Source of the DNA: CAZUDO01 sp964618895
GTDB taxonomy: Bacteria > Desulfobacterota > Binatia > DP-6
Direction of reading: 5' to 3'
Assembly (NCBI GenBank): GCA_964618895.1
Contig: CAZUDO010000085.1
Span: forward strand, 30,849-94,848
Length of the DNA: 64,000 bases
The notes under the pieces were generated by a model, which saw only the letters and a program-made list of their open reading frames with translations, was not told where the DNA came from and made no database searches. Shown piece after piece: positions 39,779 through 49,115 of the stretch. Positions within the stretch are counted from its first letter, which is position 1, and each line of letters starts with the position of its first letter. The position numbers and the translations under genes are program-made.

Positions 39779-42700
39779 ATGGCAGCGGACGCGTCACGCC
39801 CGGACGCGCCCGTGGCCGCCGGATCGCCCCCGGCGATGCGATCCCGGACGCCCCTGGCGTGGGGGGTCCTCCTGTGCGGCGTGGTCCTCACCCTGGTCGC
39901 CTGGCGTTGGACGGGCCGGCGCGTCGAACGGGAAGGGCGCGTCGTGTTCGAACGCCACGTCCAGCTCGTCGTGGGTGCGCTTCGCGAGCGCATGCAGGGG
40001 TACGAGACCGTGCTGCGCAGCGCCGTCGGCCTGTTTGCGGGCTCGGAATCCGTCGAGCGTGGCGAGTGGGCGCAGTTCGTGGCCCAGATGGACCTCCCGG
40101 CGCGCTACCCGGGTATCCTGACGCTGAGCGCGGTCGAGCGCGTGCCCGCGGCCGAAGTGGCACGGCTCGAGATGCGCGTGCGGGCCGAGGGGTTCCCCGA
40201 GTATCACGTCCATCCCGTCGGGCCGCGGGCGGAATACTTCCCGGTGGTCTACCTCGAGCCGCTGGCCTCGAACGAGGCAGTGCTCGGCTTCGATGTGCTC
40301 TCCGAGCCCACCCGGCGCGTCACCGCGGAGCGCACGCGCGACACCGGCGCGCCCGCGCTCAGCGGGCGGGTGGCGCTGGCGCAGGATGCGGTGACGGATG
40401 CGCCGCCGGCGATCGTGATGTACTGCGCGTTGTACCGGAATCTCCCGCCGGCGCCGACGCTCGAGCAGCGGCGGGCGGCGCTTCGGGGCTTGGTGACGGC
40501 AGCGTTCCGTCTGAACGAACTGATGCGGGGCCTGGTCCCGCTACGTACGCGCGGGGTGAACCTGGCGATCTACGACGGGCCTGCGATCGCGGACGGCGCG
40601 TTGCTCTACGACGAGGGGTTGACCGGCGAGGGGGGTATCGCATCGCGGCGCCAGCCGCACTTCCACCAGCAGGTGGCGTTTCTGGTCGGAGGGCACCCCT
40701 GGACCCTGCGCTTCGACTCCCTGCCGGGTTTCGACGCGTCGTTGGATCACGCAGAGCCGCTCGCCGTCCTCTTCGGCTGTCTGGCGATGAGCGTCCTGCT
40801 CTTCGGTCTCATGCGCATGCAGGGGCTGGCGCGCGAGCGTGCGCTGGTCGCCGCCCGGCAGATGACGGTCCAGCTGGGCGAGCGGGAAGCGCGCCTGCAG
40901 GCGATCGTCGACAACGAGCCCGAGTGTGTCAAGCTGGTGAGCCGCGACGGCGTGCTGCTCGAGATGAACCCCGCCGGGCTGGCAATGGTCGAAGCCACGA
41001 GCGCCGACCAGGTGATCGGGAAGCCGGTGTTGATGCTCATCCATCCCGACGATCGGGCCGCGTTCCAGGCGCTGCACGATCGGGTGCTGGCGGGGGGCCG
41101 CGGGTCGCTCAGCTTCCGCTTCATCGGCGTGCGTGGCGGGGTGCGCTGGCTGGACACCAGCTCGGTGCCGCTGCGCAATCCGAAGGGCCGCGTCACCTCG
41201 GTGCTGTCCGTCACCCGCGACGTGACCGAGCAGCGAAACGCGGAAGACCTCCTGCGCAGGACGACGGCCGAGCTCGAAGCCGTGTTCCGCGCCGTGCCCG
41301 ATCTCTTCTTCCGCGTGCACGCCGACGGCACGATTCTCGACTACCGGGGGGGCAGCGAGGGCGACCTGTACCTGCCGCCGGCGCAGTTCCTCGGCCGGAA
41401 GATGGGGGCCGTGCTGCCGTCGCCGGTGGCGGAGCAGGTGACGGAGGCGATCGCGCGGGTGTGGGAGACCGGGCTCGCCCGTACCCTCGAGTACACGCTG
41501 CCCACGGCGCAGGGCGAGGGGGTGTTCGAGGCGCGCATCCTGCCGCTCACCCGCGAGCAGCTGGTGGTGGTGGCGCGCAACATCACGGAACGGAAGCATG
41601 CGGAAGAGGCGCGCACGCGGCTCGAGGCGCGCCTGCGTCAGGGGCACAAGCTCGAGGCCATGGGAACCTTGGCCGGCGGCATCGCGCACGACTTCAACAA
41701 CATCCTGGGGTGCATCCTCGGCTTCGGCGAGCTGGCACGCGCCGACTGCGTCGACACCCCGCGCGCGCGCGAGAACGTCGACAACATCCTGCTGGCCGGG
41801 CAACGCGCGAAGGAACTGGTCGAGCAGATCGTCGCCTTCAGCCGGCAGCAGGAGCCGGAGCGGCGGCCGCTCGATCTGGGGGTGGTCGTGAACGGTGCCA
41901 TCCGGATCGTGCGGGCGGCGGTCCCGGCCTCGATCGACATCCGTGTCGCCGTTCCTCCCGGGCTGCCACTGGTGCTCGCCGACACGACCCAGATTCATCG
42001 GCTGCTCATCAATCTGGCGACCAATGCCGCGCAGGCCATGGACGGTGGCGAGGGGCTGCTGGAGATCGACCTGACGCCTGCCCCCGTGGGACCGGACACC
42101 GAGCTGCCTCCGGGCCCGTCCGTCCGGCTGTCCGTGCGCGACACCGGCCGCGGCATGGACGAGGCCACGGTGGAGCGCATCTTCGAGCCGTTCTTCACCA
42201 CCAAGGGACCGGGACGGGGGACCGGCCTCGGCCTGTCGGTGGTGCACGGCATCGTGCAGGAACACCACGGGTCGATCGTCGTCCGCAGCGAGCCGGGGTT
42301 GGGGACGACGTTCGAGGTGTATTTCCCGGTGTATGAGGGCGCGGCTCCGGAGGATGCGGCGGAACCGGCGAACGCGCCGCGCGGGCACGGCGAGCGCATC
42401 CTCCTGGTCGACGACGAGGCCCTGCTGGCGGAGGCCGGGCGCCGCATGCTCGAGAGCCTGGGCTATCGCGTGACCGCGCTCACCAACCCCGTCGAGGCCC
42501 TGGCCGTCTTCCGCACCCGCCCGGGCGTGTTCGATCTGGCCGTCGTGGACCTCACCATGCCGGCCCTGGGTGGGATCGAGCTGGCCCGCGACCTGTTCGC
42601 CATCCGGTCCGGCCTGCCGGTCCTCCTCAACACCGGCTTCGGCGGGCGGGTCACCCCGGAGGCCGCGCGTGGCCTCGGGTTCCGGGGCTTGCTGGTGAAA

Positions 42701-42784
42701 CCCCTCACCCTGGCGGTGCTCGGCCGGGCGGTGCACGAGGCCCTGGCGTCCGAGATGGCCGACGATCCCGCGGCAACGGGGTAG
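39779..42784 (+). CDS. CHASE-PAS-PAS hybrid histidine kinase with C-terminal receiver
   Basis: A 1001-residue membrane sensor. TM1 lies at about residues 27-43, a CHASE-type periplasmic domain at 50-320, TM2 at 326-347, two PAS domains at 368-480 and 490-610, and HisKA with the phospho-His in GGIAHDFNNILG (near residue 637). The HATPase has DTGRGMDEATVERIFEPFF and GTGLGLSVVHGIVQEHHG; the receiver has the acceptor Asp near residue 924 in VVDLTMPALG. It probably phosphorylates its own receiver and the receiver encoded just upstream. Confidence 0.92.
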   Translation: MAADASRPDAPVAAGSPPAMRSRTPLAWGVLLCGVVLTLVAWRWTGRRVEREGRVVFERHVQLVVGALRERMQGYETVLRSAVGLFAGSESVERGEWAQFVAQMDLPARYPGILTLSAVERVPAAEVARLEMRVRAEGFPEYHVHPVGPRAEYFPVVYLEPLASNEAVLGFDVLSEPTRRVTAERTRDTGAPALSGRVALAQDAVTDAPPAIVMYCALYRNLPPAPTLEQRRAALRGLVTAAFRLNELMRGLVPLRTRGVNLAIYDGPAIADGALLYDEGLTGEGGIASRRQPHFHQQVAFLVGGHPWTLRFDSLPGFDASLDHAEPLAVLFGCLAMSVLLFGLMRMQGLARERALVAARQMTVQLGEREARLQAIVDNEPECVKLVSRDGVLLEMNPAGLAMVEATSADQVIGKPVLMLIHPDDRAAFQALHDRVLAGGRGSLSFRFIGVRGGVRWLDTSSVPLRNPKGRVTSVLSVTRDVTEQRNAEDLLRRTTAELEAVFRAVPDLFFRVHADGTILDYRGGSEGDLYLPPAQFLGRKMGAVLPSPVAEQVTEAIARVWETGLARTLEYTLPTAQGEGVFEARILPLTREQLVVVARNITERKHAEEARTRLEARLRQGHKLEAMGTLAGGIAHDFNNILGCILGFGELARADCVDTPRARENVDNILLAGQRAKELVEQIVAFSRQQEPERRPLDLGVVVNGAIRIVRAAVPASIDIRVAVPPGLPLVLADTTQIHRLLINLATNAAQAMDGGEGLLEIDLTPAPVGPDTELPPGPSVRLSVRDTGRGMDEATVERIFEPFFTTKGPGRGTGLGLSVVHGIVQEHHGSIVVRSEPGLGTTFEVYFPVYEGAAPEDAAEPANAPRGHGERILLVDDEALLAEAGRRMLESLGYRVTALTNPVEALAVFRTRPGVFDLAVVDLTMPALGGIELARDLFAIRSGLPVLLNTGFGGRVTPEAARGLGFRGLLVKPLTLAVLGRAVHEALASEMADDPAATG

Positions 42785-42875
42785 GGCGTCCCTGGAGCAC
42801 CGCGTCGTCGGCCGGCCGGCGAGACCGCCTTTTGGGCTGGGCGAGCGGGAAGAAACCGTGCTATCGGAGCGCATC

Positions 42876-44984
42876 ATGCGGCGGGCCATGGTGTGTGCGA
42901 TCGTCCTCCTCGCGGCGGAAGCAGCGTCCGCCGAGCACCGGCTGATCGGGCGCACGAGCCGGAGCAATACCCTGGGGACCGCGCTGGCGCTGTGGGAGAA
43001 CCAGCTCGTGATCGGCGGCGGCAACTTCCGCAACCAGAACCAGCGGCTGCTCGCGCGTACCGTCAACCCGGTGACCAACGTGCGCATCCAGCTCTTCCGC
43101 CGCCCCACCACCGACCCGCTGCTCTCGGGGGCGTCGGTGGCGGTGGCCGGGTCCGGGCTGGTCGTCGGGGGCGTGACGACGGATCCGACGGTGGCAGATA
43201 TCGGCAAGGCGTATTTGTTCACGGCGGGCGGGCAGCTGGTGCGCAGCTTCGTCGATCGCCATCCCGACGTGGGCGGGCAGTTCGGGTCGGTGGTGGCCGG
43301 CTCGGCCGCGGGCGCGCTGGTGGCGGTGGCGGACCCTGCGGATCTGGTAGAGGGCTTGTTCGGCGCCGGCGCCGTGTCGGTGTTCGACGCCGGGGTCGAT
43401 TCGCCGAGCGGCGCGCTGGTGTTCACGCTGCATGCGCCCGAGCCGCAGGAGCTCGACCTGTTCGGGACGGCGGTCGCCATCGTGGGCGATCGCATCTTCG
43501 TCGGCGCGCCGGGGGACGACAGCGCCGCGCTCAACGCCGGGGCCGTGCACGTCTTCGATCGGGCCGCCGGCGCGTGGCTGGAGCGGATCGTCAGCCCGCA
43601 CCCGGTCGTCGGTGGAGCCTTCGGTGCCGTGCTTGCCCGGGCCGGGGACGACCTGGTGGTCGGGGTCGAGGTGCGACGCTCCCCGTCGGGGGCGACCGGC
43701 GGCCGTGTCTACCGCTTCGGTCCCAACGGAGACCTGCGCTGGGCCGCGGTCACGAGCGCGCCCTACGGGGCAGCGCCGCCGTCGATGTTCGTCGGCGACC
43801 GGTTCCTCGCCGTCGGCCTGCCCGGCGCAGCGGGGAGCGTCGCCGGGGCGTTCGCGGGCGAGGTCGCGCTGTACGACTCGGCCACCGGGGCGTTGATCGA
43901 GACCATCGCCAACCCGTCCCCGGCGGACGGTGCCGACGAGGCGTTCGGGGCCGTGGTCGCGGCGGTGGGCCCGTATGTGATCGCCGTCGATCGCTTCGAC
44001 CAGGCCACGGTGGGGAACGACCGGACCATCTACTGGTTCGCCGACGACAGCCGTTGCGGCGACGGCGCCGTCGGCCCCGGCGAGCAGTGCGACGACGGCA
44101 ACCGCGAATCGGACGACGGCTGCGACGTCAATTGCCAGAACACGGGCTGTGGGAACGGCGTGGTCAACGGCGACGAGGAGTGCGATGTCGGCGACGACAA
44201 CGACGACGACCGCTGCGACGCCACCTGCCACTTCGCCCGCTGCGGCGACGGCCGTGCGACCCCGGGCGAGGAGTGCGACGACGGCAACGCGCTCGAAGGC
44301 GACGGGTGCGATTCCAACTGCACCGAGAGCCGCTGTGGCAACGGCATCGTCGGCGGCACGGAGCAGTGCGACACCGGGCCGGACTTCCCGCCGGCGCTCG
44401 GCTGCGGCGACAACTGCCTGCCGTTCGGGGTGACGACGACCACCACCACCAGCCGGACCACCACGACGACGCGTGCCCCCACGACCACCACGACCCGCAC
44501 CACGACCACCACCACGCGCAGCACGACCACGACGACCCGGGCGACGACCACGTCGACCACCGAGACGCCCACCACGACCACCGCCGCGACCACCACGGCG
44601 ACGGTGGCCTCGACGACCACGACGACACTCGCCGCGCCGGTGTGTGCCGAGACGCGCACGGCCGGACTGCGATGCGTGCAGGAGTCCCTGGCGGGGCTGC
44701 AGATCGACTGTGCCGGGGAGCTGGTCACGCCCGCCATCGGCCGCCTCCTGGATCAGGTCCAGGGGCTCGTAGTAGACATGGACCGTGCCGAGACGGCGGG
44801 CCGGGTTCGACGCTTGCGCGTGCGGGTGGCGAAGCTGCTCGGCAAAGTCCGCAAGGCCACGCAACGTGCGGAGCGCACCGGCGCCATCGGGCCGGCATGC
44901 GTGACCGAGGTGAGCGGGTTGATCACGGGGGTGGAGGCCAGCGTGCAGGCGGCCGTGCCGACCGGGCAAGGGAGGCGGTTATGA
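42876..44984 (+). CDS. Secreted FG-GAP-like / Cys-rich repeat protein with Thr-rich linker
   Basis: A 702-residue exported protein (leader AMVCAIVLLAAEAASA). The first 380 residues are propeller-like repeats with GAP or GDD turns (FVGAPGDDSAALNAGAV). Three to four Cys-rich DUF4215 units follow (CGDGAVGPGEQCDDGN), as seen in myxobacterial surface proteins. A Thr-rich linker and a helical C-terminal part come last. A surface-binding role is likely but unproven. The start at 42876 was chosen over GTG 42858. Its stop overlaps the next gene (ATGA). Confidence 0.8.
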   Translation: MRRAMVCAIVLLAAEAASAEHRLIGRTSRSNTLGTALALWENQLVIGGGNFRNQNQRLLARTVNPVTNVRIQLFRRPTTDPLLSGASVAVAGSGLVVGGVTTDPTVADIGKAYLFTAGGQLVRSFVDRHPDVGGQFGSVVAGSAAGALVAVADPADLVEGLFGAGAVSVFDAGVDSPSGALVFTLHAPEPQELDLFGTAVAIVGDRIFVGAPGDDSAALNAGAVHVFDRAAGAWLERIVSPHPVVGGAFGAVLARAGDDLVVGVEVRRSPSGATGGRVYRFGPNGDLRWAAVTSAPYGAAPPSMFVGDRFLAVGLPGAAGSVAGAFAGEVALYDSATGALIETIANPSPADGADEAFGAVVAAVGPYVIAVDRFDQATVGNDRTIYWFADDSRCGDGAVGPGEQCDDGNRESDDGCDVNCQNTGCGNGVVNGDEECDVGDDNDDDRCDATCHFARCGDGRATPGEECDDGNALEGDGCDSNCTESRCGNGIVGGTEQCDTGPDFPPALGCGDNCLPFGVTTTTTTSRTTTTTRAPTTTTTRTTTTTTRSTTTTTRATTTSTTETPTTTTAATTTATVASTTTTTLAAPVCAETRTAGLRCVQESLAGLQIDCAGELVTPAIGRLLDQVQGLVVDMDRAETAGRVRRLRVRVAKLLGKVRKATQRAERTGAIGPACVTEVSGLITGVEASVQAAVPTGQGRRL
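44433..44627 (+). repeat. Thr-rich ACC/ACG simple repeat encoding a linker
   Basis: About 65 codons, mostly Thr with Arg, Ser and Ala breaks, built from ACC/ACG/ACG triplets. It lies between the Cys-rich repeats and the helical end of the preceding protein. A shorter relative lies in the next gene near 45382-45474. Both resemble the linker of the copper-radical oxidase gene, which suggests shared processing of secreted enzymes. Confidence 0.8.
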
Positions 44985-46717
44985 CCGCAGCGATCGCACT
45001 CGTAGTGCTGCTCGGGATCGTCGGTCCGGCAGACGCTAGGAAACGCCCACCCATGCCGTGCGCCGACGGCCGCTTCCTGATCGCCGGCGAGGCGCTCATG
45101 ACCGGCAGCGCCGCTGCCGACGACATGATCGTCATCCGCGGCACACGGCTGGCCGTGAAGAGTGGCTGCGGCCCGGCGACCATCCAGGTGCAGGCCACCA
45201 GCGCCGGCAGCGAGCTGCGCGCCAAGTGGCCCGGCTGCCGCGCCGCCCGCGGCACGGTGCGGCTGCGGGCCCGGTTCGACGGCAGCTGCGACCTGCTGAG
45301 CGGCGACATCGTCAACAAGAGGGCCAAGCGCCGCCTGAGCTTTTCGGCCCGGCGCGACACGGGGAACTCACCGCCGTCCGTTACCACCACCACCAGCCCG
45401 GCGGGGAGCACGACCACCATCCTGGGCGCCACCACGACGACCATCCTCGGCGGCACGACGACCACGACCCTGCCGTACCCGGTGCCCGAGGGCACCTTCC
45501 GCGATATCGTCGACCACGTCTTCAAGCGCCGTGGCTGTGCCGTGTCGACCTGCCACGGCGAAGCGGCCTCGGGCGGCCTGCGCCTCGATCCCGAGCACGC
45601 GTACGGCGATCTCGTCGGGGTCGCGGCGGCCAATCCGGCGGCCGGCGGTCAGCTGCGCGTCGACCCCGGACATTTCGGGACCAGCTTCCTGTCGCGCAAG
45701 CTGCACGGGACGCTCACCATTCAGCAAGGCGCCCCTATGCCGCTGGGCGCGGCGCCGCTGCCCGTCCTCGAGCGCGACCTGATCGACATCTGGATCGGCG
45801 GCGGGGCGCCGCTGGAGGGTGATGTGGAGGGCGCACCGCACATCACCGGCGAGCCGTATCGGCCGGCCGATCCGCTCCCACCCCCGCCGGCCCCGGGCGT
45901 TCAGCTGGTGCTCGACGGGCCGATGCTCGCGCCAGGCCAGGAGACCGAAGGGTGCATGTGGGTGCCGGTGCCGAACAGCCAGAACGTTTTGATCCGCGGC
46001 ATCGAGCTGTCGTCCAACCCGGGGACGCATCACCTCGCCGTGTGGCGCTATGACCGGGCAGGCGTGCCGCCGAACCTCAATCAGTGGCGGGCGGGCGACA
46101 TCGCCTGCCTGCAGTCCGGGGCCAGTATCGGCAGCCCGCTCGGCGGCACGTCGGTGGCGCTGTTCACCACCGCGTCGTGGGGACGGGACGTGGCGACGGT
46201 CTTCCCCGGCGGCACCTACGTGGGACTCAACGGCCACTACTACAACGAGTTCGACGTGCCGATTCAGGTCAAGTTCTGGATCAACTACCTGCCCTTCGAG
46301 GGCACCCCGAAGCACGTCATGCAGGGCATCGTGTCGCTCGACACCACCTTCGGCGTCAACGTGCCGGCGTTCACGCAGCAGACGCGCCGGGGGCGGTACG
46401 TGAACAACAGCGGTAAGACGCAGCACATCCTGTGGGCCGGCGGCCACATGCACAAGCGCGGGCTGCAATTCTCGGGCTGGTTCTCGGACCGTACGCCGAT
46501 GTTCATCGACTACGACTGGGAGCATCCCGTCGGCCGCCTGTTCGATCCTCCCTACGAGCTCCGCAACGGCGACTGGATCGACTACGAATGCCTGCACGAC
46601 AACGGCGTGACCCGTCCGGTGCGCCGGAACGGCAGCGGTGACCCCGCCACGGTCATCTTCGGCATCAGCGCCGAGGACGAGATGTGCATCCTGGTGGGGA
46701 ACTACTACAGCGATTGA
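44981..46717 (+). CDS. Secreted PHM/DBM-type copper monooxygenase-like protein with a CX4CH motif
   Basis: A 578-residue exported protein. After a signal and a short beta domain comes a Thr-rich linker, then a CX4CH motif (Cys 186-x4-Cys 191-His 192) in a cytochrome-like domain. The C-terminal half has the full ligand set of ascorbate-dependent copper monooxygenases: His 350-His 351 (GTHHLAVW), His 419 (GHYYN), His 489-x-His 491 (GGHMHKRG) and Met 568 (DEMC). Spacing 68, 70 and 77 fits the family (64, 70 and 70 in PHM). It probably hydroxylates a substrate outside the cytoplasm. A GGGAGG precedes the ATG, which overlaps the upstream stop. Confidence 0.82.
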   Translation: MTAAIALVVLLGIVGPADARKRPPMPCADGRFLIAGEALMTGSAAADDMIVIRGTRLAVKSGCGPATIQVQATSAGSELRAKWPGCRAARGTVRLRARFDGSCDLLSGDIVNKRAKRRLSFSARRDTGNSPPSVTTTTSPAGSTTTILGATTTTILGGTTTTTLPYPVPEGTFRDIVDHVFKRRGCAVSTCHGEAASGGLRLDPEHAYGDLVGVAAANPAAGGQLRVDPGHFGTSFLSRKLHGTLTIQQGAPMPLGAAPLPVLERDLIDIWIGGGAPLEGDVEGAPHITGEPYRPADPLPPPPAPGVQLVLDGPMLAPGQETEGCMWVPVPNSQNVLIRGIELSSNPGTHHLAVWRYDRAGVPPNLNQWRAGDIACLQSGASIGSPLGGTSVALFTTASWGRDVATVFPGGTYVGLNGHYYNEFDVPIQVKFWINYLPFEGTPKHVMQGIVSLDTTFGVNVPAFTQQTRRGRYVNNSGKTQHILWAGGHMHKRGLQFSGWFSDRTPMFIDYDWEHPVGRLFDPPYELRNGDWIDYECLHDNGVTRPVRRNGSGDPATVIFGISAEDEMCILVGNYYSD

Positions 46718-48555
46718 ACCGCCGCTGGCTGGCGGCGCTCGGTCCGCCCGTGCTGTTCGTCGCGCTGGCGTGGCCCGGGCTGCGCGAGAACTCCGCCACC
46801 TTCGACGAGACGCTCTTCCTGCCGGCGGGGTACACCATCCTGACGCGCGGCGATCTCCGGCTGGGGCCGGCCAACCCCTGGCTCCTGAAGGCGTTGTTTG
46901 CGTTGCCGGTGCTGCCGCTCCGCCCGACGATCTCGCCCGAGGCCGAACGCGCCTTCGCCACCGCGCAGCATAACATGGACGCCGAATGGATCTTCGGCGA
47001 CCGCTTCCTGTACCGGGACAACCGCCCGCAGGAGCTGCTGTTCCGCGCGCGACTGGTGACCGTGGTTCTGAGCTGCCTCCTGATCGGGCTCGTGTTCGCA
47101 TGGGCCGGCGAATGCTTCGGGCCGACGGGGGGCCTGTTCGCCGCCACGCTGCTGGCGTTGGATCCCAACGTCCTCGCCCACGGCGCGCTCGCCACCACCG
47201 ACGTGGGGGCGACGCTCTTCTTCGTCGCCACGCTCTACTTCGCACGCCGGGCGCTGGCGGCGCTGACGGTGCGCGATGCCGTGGCCACGGCGCTCTCGGT
47301 CGCCGCGGCGCTGGCGGCCAAGTTCTCGAGCGTCCTCCTGGTGCCTGTACTCGGCGCGTTCGTGCTGCTGCGTCTGGCGTCGGCCCGGCCGTGGCCGATC
47401 GCGGGCGGTCGGGTGGTGGGGACAGCCCGCGGACGGGCGAGGGTGCTCGCCGGCCTGCTGCTGGTGTGGAGCCTGCCCGCCATCGGGTCGTTGTGGGCGG
47501 TGTACGGCGCCGGCCCGAGCCCGGGTTTCCCGGTCCCGTTCCCGGAGCAGCTGCGCATGATCCGCGAGGGACGCGTGTATGGCGAGATGCGGGACCGGGG
47601 CACGCCGTTGCCGGACGACGCGGCCTTCCGGCAGCTGGTCGATCGCACGCCGCCCACCATGAGCGAGCGCCTCCTGGCGGCGTGCGCGCGGTACCACGTA
47701 CTGCCCCCGGCGTATGTCTCGGGCCTCGCCTACCAGGCCATGAAGGCGGAGTCGCGTCTCACGTATCTCCTGGGGCAGTTCTCGGAGATGGGATCGCCGG
47801 CGTATTTCCCGGTCGCATTTGCCGTGAAGACGCCGCTCGCCACGCTGGTCGTGTTCGCCGTCGTCCTCGGTCTGCTGTGCGATCGACGATCCCGGCTCCG
47901 GCAGGACGATGCGGCATGGTGGCTGCTGGCGCCGGCGATCATCGTGGCGGGGGCGGCCGTCGGATCGCGGCTCAACATCGGCCATCGGCACATCCTGCCG
48001 CTGTATCCGTTCCTGTACGTGCTGGCGGGTGCGTTGCCGGGCGAATTGCGCCGGCTGCTCGGCCGAGGCGCGGCGCCGGTCGCGTTCGCGCTCGTCCTGG
48101 GGGTGGCGGCGGAGACGCTGGCCGCCCGCCCGCACTTCGTGTCGTTCTTCAACGTGGCGGCCGGCGGCGGCCGGGGTGGGCTCGACATCCTGGCCGACTC
48201 GAACCTCGACTGGGGGCAGGGGCTGCCCGCGCTGCGACGGTGGATGGACGAGCGCGGGGTGCCGGAGGTCAACCTGGCGTACTTCGGCTCAGCCGATCCG
48301 GCCGCGTACGGCATCCGGTTCGTGCCGCTGCCCGGCTCGCTCGAGCTGGAGGTCGAGGATGCGGGCACGTTCGGCCGCCGCCCACAGATGCCCGTACTAC
48401 CCGGCTGGATCGCGATCGGGGCGACCCACCTCCAGGGCGTGTATCTCGATCCCGCGCTCCGCGAAGCGTACGCGTACCTCCGCCGGAAGGTGCCGGCGGC
48501 GGTGCTCGCCGGCGGAGCGATGTACGTCTACCGCGTCGAGCGTTGGGGGGAATGA
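46714..48555 (+). CDS. GT-C (PMT-like) membrane glycosyltransferase
   Basis: A 613-residue protein with about ten transmembrane helices. The early acidic motif SATFDETLFLPAG matches the catalytic Asp-Glu loop of family 39 protein mannosyltransferases. The C-terminal third is soluble (LDILADSNLDWGQGLPALRR). It could glycosylate a secreted protein, and the Thr-rich linkers encoded upstream are plausible targets, but that is inference. The start is probably TTG 46714, overlapping the upstream stop (TTGA); GTG 46684 would add ten residues. Confidence 0.82.
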   Translation: MNRRWLAALGPPVLFVALAWPGLRENSATFDETLFLPAGYTILTRGDLRLGPANPWLLKALFALPVLPLRPTISPEAERAFATAQHNMDAEWIFGDRFLYRDNRPQELLFRARLVTVVLSCLLIGLVFAWAGECFGPTGGLFAATLLALDPNVLAHGALATTDVGATLFFVATLYFARRALAALTVRDAVATALSVAAALAAKFSSVLLVPVLGAFVLLRLASARPWPIAGGRVVGTARGRARVLAGLLLVWSLPAIGSLWAVYGAGPSPGFPVPFPEQLRMIREGRVYGEMRDRGTPLPDDAAFRQLVDRTPPTMSERLLAACARYHVLPPAYVSGLAYQAMKAESRLTYLLGQFSEMGSPAYFPVAFAVKTPLATLVVFAVVLGLLCDRRSRLRQDDAAWWLLAPAIIVAGAAVGSRLNIGHRHILPLYPFLYVLAGALPGELRRLLGRGAAPVAFALVLGVAAETLAARPHFVSFFNVAAGGGRGGLDILADSNLDWGQGLPALRRWMDERGVPEVNLAYFGSADPAAYGIRFVPLPGSLELEVEDAGTFGRRPQMPVLPGWIAIGATHLQGVYLDPALREAYAYLRRKVPAAVLAGGAMYVYRVERWGE

Positions 48556-49115
48556 TGCCGATGCCCGCCGTCCGGGCAGTCGCGTGCGTTGCCCTGGTCG
48601 GGGCGGTGTTCGCCGGCGTCGGCGCCTGTGCATGGGACGGGCGGCAGCGCCCGCCGCAGGTGGTCGCCCAACGGCAGCCCGACACGCTTCGCACCGTCGT
48701 CCGGGTCGTGGACGGGGATACGATCGTGCTCGACGGCAACGAAACGGTTCGCTTGATTGGCCTGGACGCGCCCGAATCGAAGCACCCGAGGCGACCCGTC
48801 GAACGGTTCGCCCACGAGTCGTCGCGCTTCACGCGACAGTTGCTGGAAGGCAAACAGGTCACGCTCGAGTTCGATCGACAGCGCATCGACCGGTACGGGC
48901 GCACGCTGGCGTACGTCTCCCTCGCCGGTGGCGTGCTGGTGAACGAGGAGATCATCCGCCAGGGGTACGGGCACGTCTACGTGAAGTACCGGTTCGCGCA
49001 GCCGATGATGGACCGCCTCCGTGCGGCGGAACGGGACGCGCGCGCGGCACGCCGCGGTCTGTGGGCGTCCGAGCTCGCCCCGGGGTCGCGTGTGCCGCGT
49101 GAGGAATTGAAATGA
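48552..49115 (+). CDS. Thermonuclease-like (staphylococcal nuclease-fold) exported protein
   Basis: A 187-residue protein with a hydrophobic leader and a possible lipobox (GVGAC). The SNase fold shows VVRVVDGDTIVLDGNETVRL, then IGLDAPESKHP, DRYGRTLAYVSLAGGVLVNE, and late RRGLW. The catalytic Arg-Leu-Ile-Gly and Arg in DRYGRT agree with Ca-dependent nucleases. It could degrade DNA outside the cytoplasm or be a structural relative. ATG 48552 overlaps the glycosyltransferase stop; ATG 48555 and 48561 are also possible. Confidence 0.8.
   Translation: MMPMPAVRAVACVALVGAVFAGVGACAWDGRQRPPQVVAQRQPDTLRTVVRVVDGDTIVLDGNETVRLIGLDAPESKHPRRPVERFAHESSRFTRQLLEGKQVTLEFDRQRIDRYGRTLAYVSLAGGVLVNEEIIRQGYGHVYVKYRFAQPMMDRLRAAERDARAARRGLWASELAPGSRVPREELK

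Noticed and set aside
40541..43534. A 997-residue minus-strand frame opposite the hybrid kinase
   Set aside because: The plus strand has complete kinase motifs; the minus frame is an antisense shadow.
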